NCBI GenBank assembly: GCA_033577755.1
Contig: JAVQXV010000115.1
Coordinates: 1-10,023, forward strand
DNA length: 10,023 bases
Direction of reading: 5' to 3'
Source: JANWXR01 sp033577755
GTDB lineage: Bacteria; Chloroflexota; Anaerolineae; Anaerolineales; UBA6663
The notes under the pieces are model-generated. The model had not been told where the DNA came from. It was given only the letters and a program-made list of their open reading frames with translations, and did no database searches. Positions 7,217 through 10,023 of the stretch are shown here, in pieces (positions within the stretch are counted from its first letter, which is position 1; each line of letters opens with the position of its first letter). Made by a program: the position numbers and the translations under genes.

Positions 7217-9670
7217 TCAGCCCTTCAATCGCTCGCCTCGCGGATCGAACAATGGCTCGGCGGCCACCGTCGCCGCCAGGCGCTCGCCGAAGTACTCGAT
7301 CTCCAGCTTCTGCCCCGGCGTCGTCAACGCAACCGGCAGGTAAGCATAGGCGATGTGCTTGCCGACGCTGTAGCCGGTGTTCGCCGAAGAGACAAAGCCG
7401 ACGACCATGCCGTCGTCCCAGATCGGCTCGCGGCCCAACACCACCGCACCCGGCGCGTCGAGGGTCAGACAGGTCAGTTTGCGCGCGAGCGGCTGCTTCT
7501 TCAGTTCGAGCAGGGCGGCGCGGCCCACGAAGTCCGGCTTGTTCAGGCGCAGCACATGCTCCATGCCGGCCTCAAACGGGTTGTAATTCCCGTCCAGGTC
7601 GAAGCCGAGGCGGCGATAGCCTTTCTCGATGCGCAGGCTGTCCATCGCGCCCGTGCCCGCCGCAATCAGGCCCAGTGGCCGACCCGCTGCCCAGAGCAAA
7701 TCCCAAACGTGCAGGGCCATATCCACAGGGACGTAAATCTCCCAGCCCAGCTCGCCCACGTAGCTGACGCGCAGCGCGTAGCAATGCGCCGCGCCGATGA
7801 CGATTTCGCGCGCGGTGTAATACGGAAAGGCGGCGTTGCTCACATCGTCGTCGGTCACCTGAGCCAGGATGTTGCGCGCCTGCGGCCCCCACAATCCCAG
7901 CGCGCCGTATTGCGCGGTCACATCCGTGATGCGAACGTTGAAACTGCGCAAGGCGGCCTGCCGCCGCAGCCAGGCCAGGTCACGCGGGCCGGCCCCCGCT
8001 CCGCTTAGCACGCGGAAATGATCTGAGCCCAAACGCACCACCGTCATATCGCTGCGCATCCGCCCGTTGACGTCGAGCATCAGCGTATAGACGACTTTAC
8101 CGACGGCCACATCGAGGTTGTTGGTGAAGGTGTGCTGCACCAGCGCCAGCGCGTCCGGCCCCTCAATATCAATCTTGGTGAAGGTGCTCATGTCGAACAG
8201 GCCGGCAGCGCGGCGCACCCGCAGATGCTCCGCGGCTTGTATCGGCGACCAGTGCTGCGCCGCCCAGCCTGTGCGCATCGGCACATCCGGCTCTTCGATG
8301 CCGGCGTTGGCCTCGCACCAGGCCGCGCGCTCGAAGCCGCCGAAATCAATGAAATGCGCGCCCTCGGCCTGGTAGCGCGGATAGAACGGCGTGCGCCGCA
8401 GATTGCGCGGCTGCGCCATCGGCTCGGCGGGATGGATGATGGCGTGGGTGTTCTTGTATGTCTCCGGCCCGCGCGCGCGAATGTAGAACTTCGTCAGCGC
8501 ATAACGGTGGAAGCGGCTGATGTCGCCCTCGCGCACATCGAGCGAGGGAACGCCATGCGTCATCCATTCGGCGATGGCACGCCCCACTCCGCCGGCATGC
8601 GTAATCCATACCGCCTCCGCCAGCCACAGGCCGTCCACGTCCGGGTGCGGGCCGAGCAGCGGCAGGCCATCGGGCGTGAAGGAGAACATGCCGTTGAAGG
8701 CGTCCACAATCGGCTTACCCTTCACCATCGGGAAGACTTCGCTTAGCCGAGCAAACGGTTCGGCGAAGTGCTCGGGCGTGAACGGGTTTTTGGACGGCTC
8801 ATCCTGCGGGTCGCGGCGCCGGCGGATGCGCTCCGGCTCGACGGGCAGCGGCGTGTGGTTGTAGTTGCCGATGCCGAACAGATCGCCGTGCATTCGACAA
8901 TACATCAGGTGGTCGTGCACTCGCACGATAGGGAATGCTACCTCCCGGCCAAACGCCGCCAGTTCCGGGATCGGGCCGACTTTGACGTACTGGTGCTCGG
9001 CGGGCATGAGCGGAACGGAGACGCCCAGCATCTTGCCGATGAGCGGCCCCCAGATGCCGGCGCACAGCAGCACCAGCTCGGTCTCGATGCGGCCCCGGTC
9101 GGTGAGCACAGCGCGCACGCGCCGCCCGTCCAGCTCGAAGCCGGTGACCGATGTCTGCGCGTAGAAGGTGGCTGCGCCGGCCTCCATCGCCGGGCGGGCC
9201 AGCGCCTCCGCAATCACCACCGGCGCGCCGATGCCCGCGCCTGGGCTGAACAGGCCGCCGAGAATCTGCGAGTCATCGAGCACCGGCACAAGGTCGCGGC
9301 ACTCGGCGGGCGTAAGCAGATAGTTCTCCACACCAAAGGCCTTGCCCCAGCCGGAGCGGCGTTTCAACTCATTCCAGCGTGCTTCGGAGCGGGCAAGTTC
9401 CAGCCCGCCGAGCAGGTTAGCGCCCTTGCGCCCGTTCACTTCCAGCGAGGCGTAGAGCGGCAGGCTGTACTTGGCGAATTCGATCAACATACGCGAGCCG
9501 GAGATCAGGCTCAGGCCGCCGGGCGCGTGGCTGGTGGAGCCGCCGGTGTGGAAGAGCGGCCCGGCGTCCACCACCACAATGTCCCTCCAGCCAAGCTGGG
9601 CCAGATGATAAGCACTGCTGCAACCGGCGATGCCGGCGCCAATGATGACGAGGCGGGCGTGGGTGTGCAT
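7217..9670 (-). CDS. FAD-dependent oxidoreductase with C-terminal GcvT-like domain (dimethylglycine/sarcosine dehydrogenase family)
   Basis: Members oxidatively demethylate N-methyl amino acids and pass the one-carbon unit to tetrahydrofolate in the GcvT part. The 817-residue product has an N-terminal DAO Rossmann fold: VIIGAGIAGCSSAYHLA with GAGIAG at 11-16, VVVDAG with ribose-binding Asp35, and GGSTSHAPGGL. His48 in that last motif aligns with the histidine carrying covalent FAD in mitochondrial dimethylglycine dehydrogenase. WITHAGGVGRAIAEWM (about 355-370) closes the FAD domain, then an FAO_M-like linker reaches about 425. A GcvT-like folate domain (about 427-700) includes AGLFDMSTFTKIDIEG, VSYVGELGWEIYV and DSLRIEKGYRRLG, then a GcvT C-terminal barrel (about 710-805). 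ATG at 9670 is chosen; TTG at 9679 would add three residues. Neither has a clear Shine-Dalgarno. ETF alpha lies just upstream, fitting ETF as electron acceptor. The exact substrate cannot be fixed. Confidence 0.9.
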   Translation of the reverse strand: MHTHARLVIIGAGIAGCSSAYHLAQLGWRDIVVVDAGPLFHTGGSTSHAPGGLSLISGSRMLIEFAKYSLPLYASLEVNGRKGANLLGGLELARSEARWNELKRRSGWGKAFGVENYLLTPAECRDLVPVLDDSQILGGLFSPGAGIGAPVVIAEALARPAMEAGAATFYAQTSVTGFELDGRRVRAVLTDRGRIETELVLLCAGIWGPLIGKMLGVSVPLMPAEHQYVKVGPIPELAAFGREVAFPIVRVHDHLMYCRMHGDLFGIGNYNHTPLPVEPERIRRRRDPQDEPSKNPFTPEHFAEPFARLSEVFPMVKGKPIVDAFNGMFSFTPDGLPLLGPHPDVDGLWLAEAVWITHAGGVGRAIAEWMTHGVPSLDVREGDISRFHRYALTKFYIRARGPETYKNTHAIIHPAEPMAQPRNLRRTPFYPRYQAEGAHFIDFGGFERAAWCEANAGIEEPDVPMRTGWAAQHWSPIQAAEHLRVRRAAGLFDMSTFTKIDIEGPDALALVQHTFTNNLDVAVGKVVYTLMLDVNGRMRSDMTVVRLGSDHFRVLSGAGAGPRDLAWLRRQAALRSFNVRITDVTAQYGALGLWGPQARNILAQVTDDDVSNAAFPYYTAREIVIGAAHCYALRVSYVGELGWEIYVPVDMALHVWDLLWAAGRPLGLIAAGTGAMDSLRIEKGYRRLGFDLDGNYNPFEAGMEHVLRLNKPDFVGRAALLELKKQPLARKLTCLTLDAPGAVVLGREPIWDDGMVVGFVSSANTGYSVGKHIAYAYLPVALTTPGQKLEIEYFGERLAATVAAEPLFDPRGERLKG

Positions 9671-9686
9671 GGGCGGCAAGTAATGG

Positions 9687-9721
9687 CTGATAGCGGATGG
9701 CGGATAGTAGATGACGGATTC
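9687..9721. repeat. Degenerate heptamer tandem repeat in the leader of the oxidoreductase gene
   Basis: Five consecutive 7-base units read CTGATAG, CGGATGG, CGGATAG, TAGATGA and CGGATTC, sharing a GAT core. The array sits 17-51 bases upstream of the ATG at 9670, probably within the 5' leader. A TATACT hexamer on the minus strand (9731-9736) could be a -10 element, but no matching -35 was found. Confidence 0.5.
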
Positions 9722-9845
9722 GATGAACTAAGTATACGAGCTGCACGGCGCGGATAGGCTGTGATGGACAAACGAAGTTGGCGAAGTTTTTTTGGATGGG
9801 AGCCAGACGGATGGAAGGTACAGGCCGCAGGTCAAGCATTCATCG

Positions 9846-9883
9846 AAAACAAAACAGGCCGGGTGCCTCTGCCCGGCCTGTTT
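9846..9883 (-). terminator. Rho-independent terminator of etfA
   Basis: A perfect 12-bp inverted repeat AAACAGGCCGGG/CCCGGCCTGTTT (9852-9863 with 9872-9883) encloses an 8-base loop. On the minus strand it is followed by TTTTGTTTT, and it starts 21 bases after the etfA stop codon. The A/T outer pairs give it a partly bidirectional form. It separates etfA from the downstream oxidoreductase gene. Confidence 0.9.
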
Positions 9884-9904
9884 CCGCTCCCCAGTCTCTC
9901 CGCT

Positions 9905-10023
9905 CTACTTCCCCAGCCGCTTCTTGAACTCCGCCGTCAATGCAGGTACATACTTGAACAGATCACCAACGATGCCGTAGCGCGCCAGCTTGAAGATGGG
10001 TGCCTCCGGGTCTTTGTTGATGG
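9905..10023 (-). CDS. etfA: Electron transfer flavoprotein alpha subunit, C-terminal 38 residues
   Basis: The gene enters from the right edge and ends at TAG (9905-9907). The visible residues, INKDPEAPIFKLARYGIVGD followed by LFKYVPALTAEFKKRLGK, match the conserved end of ETF alpha. In that family the INKD-APIF segment helps bind FAD and the GIVGD-F-VPAL stretch closes the FAD domain. ETF is a soluble FAD (and AMP) containing heterodimer that carries electrons from acyl-CoA, dimethylglycine and sarcosine dehydrogenases to ETF-quinone oxidoreductase. The beta subunit and the rest of alpha would lie outside the window. A terminator follows directly. Confidence 0.93.
   Translation of the reverse strand, partial: INKDPEAPIFKLARYGIVGDLFKYVPALTAEFKKRLGK

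Noticed and set aside
6929..8008. 359-codon open frame on the plus strand
   Set aside because: It is mostly antisense to the GcvT-like part of the oxidoreductase and runs through repeat sequence; the translation is Arg/Ala/Gln-rich with no family features. High GC makes such shadows common.
9671..9679. TTG start for the oxidoreductase gene
   Set aside because: It adds only three residues and has no better ribosome binding site than the ATG at 9670.
8768..9757. 329-codon open frame on the plus strand
   Set aside because: Antisense to the FAD domain of the oxidoreductase, whose motifs are clear on the minus strand.
9792..9980. 62-codon plus-strand open frame over the terminator
   Set aside because: It crosses the etfA terminator and is antisense to the etfA end.

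Overview
The window is a GC-rich (roughly 60% by eye) bacterial chromosome segment in which every recognisable gene lies on the minus strand. Gene order in the direction of transcription (right to left) is: end of etfA, a dimethylglycine/sarcosine dehydrogenase-like flavoprotein, icd, aceK, a 2,3-BPG-dependent phosphoglycerate mutase, and a large serine/threonine kinase-STAND NTPase that runs off the left edge. The long open frames on the plus strand are antisense shadows of these genes. The protein styles suggest a Chloroflexota (Anaerolineae-like) genome: a kinase fused to an nSTAND1-type NTPase and a membrane anchor, and intergenic repeats of types I associate with that phylum. This is inference; no marker gene is present.

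Region by region: 1-2559 is the kinase-STAND gene (C-terminus outside the window). 2560-2754 is a short spacer with low-complexity dispersed-repeat-like sequence. 2755-3501 is the phosphoglycerate mutase, 3567-5360 is AceK (isocitrate dehydrogenase kinase/phosphatase), and 5410-6735 is NADP-type isocitrate dehydrogenase. A hairpin plus T-tract (5376-5401) separates icd from aceK. 6736-7216 is a 481-base gene-free stretch with an icd promoter candidate and a cluster of palindromic repeats. 7217-9670 is the two-part FAD oxidoreductase/GcvT-type protein. 9671-9904 is a spacer with a heptamer tandem repeat and a perfect 12-bp-stem terminator, and 9905-10023 is the C-terminus of electron transfer flavoprotein alpha.

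Two functional pairings stand out. First, icd and aceK are adjacent and co-directional: the substrate enzyme keeps the serine (Ser111 here, Ser113 in E. coli) that AceK phosphorylates, so the TCA-cycle/glyoxylate branch-point switch seems to be encoded as one unit instead of with aceBA as in enterics. Second, ETF alpha lies directly upstream of a dehydrogenase from a family whose mitochondrial members pass electrons to ETF, suggesting an ETF-linked demethylation route for N-methyl amino acids. No rRNA, tRNA, CRISPR array, insertion sequence or phage gene was seen.
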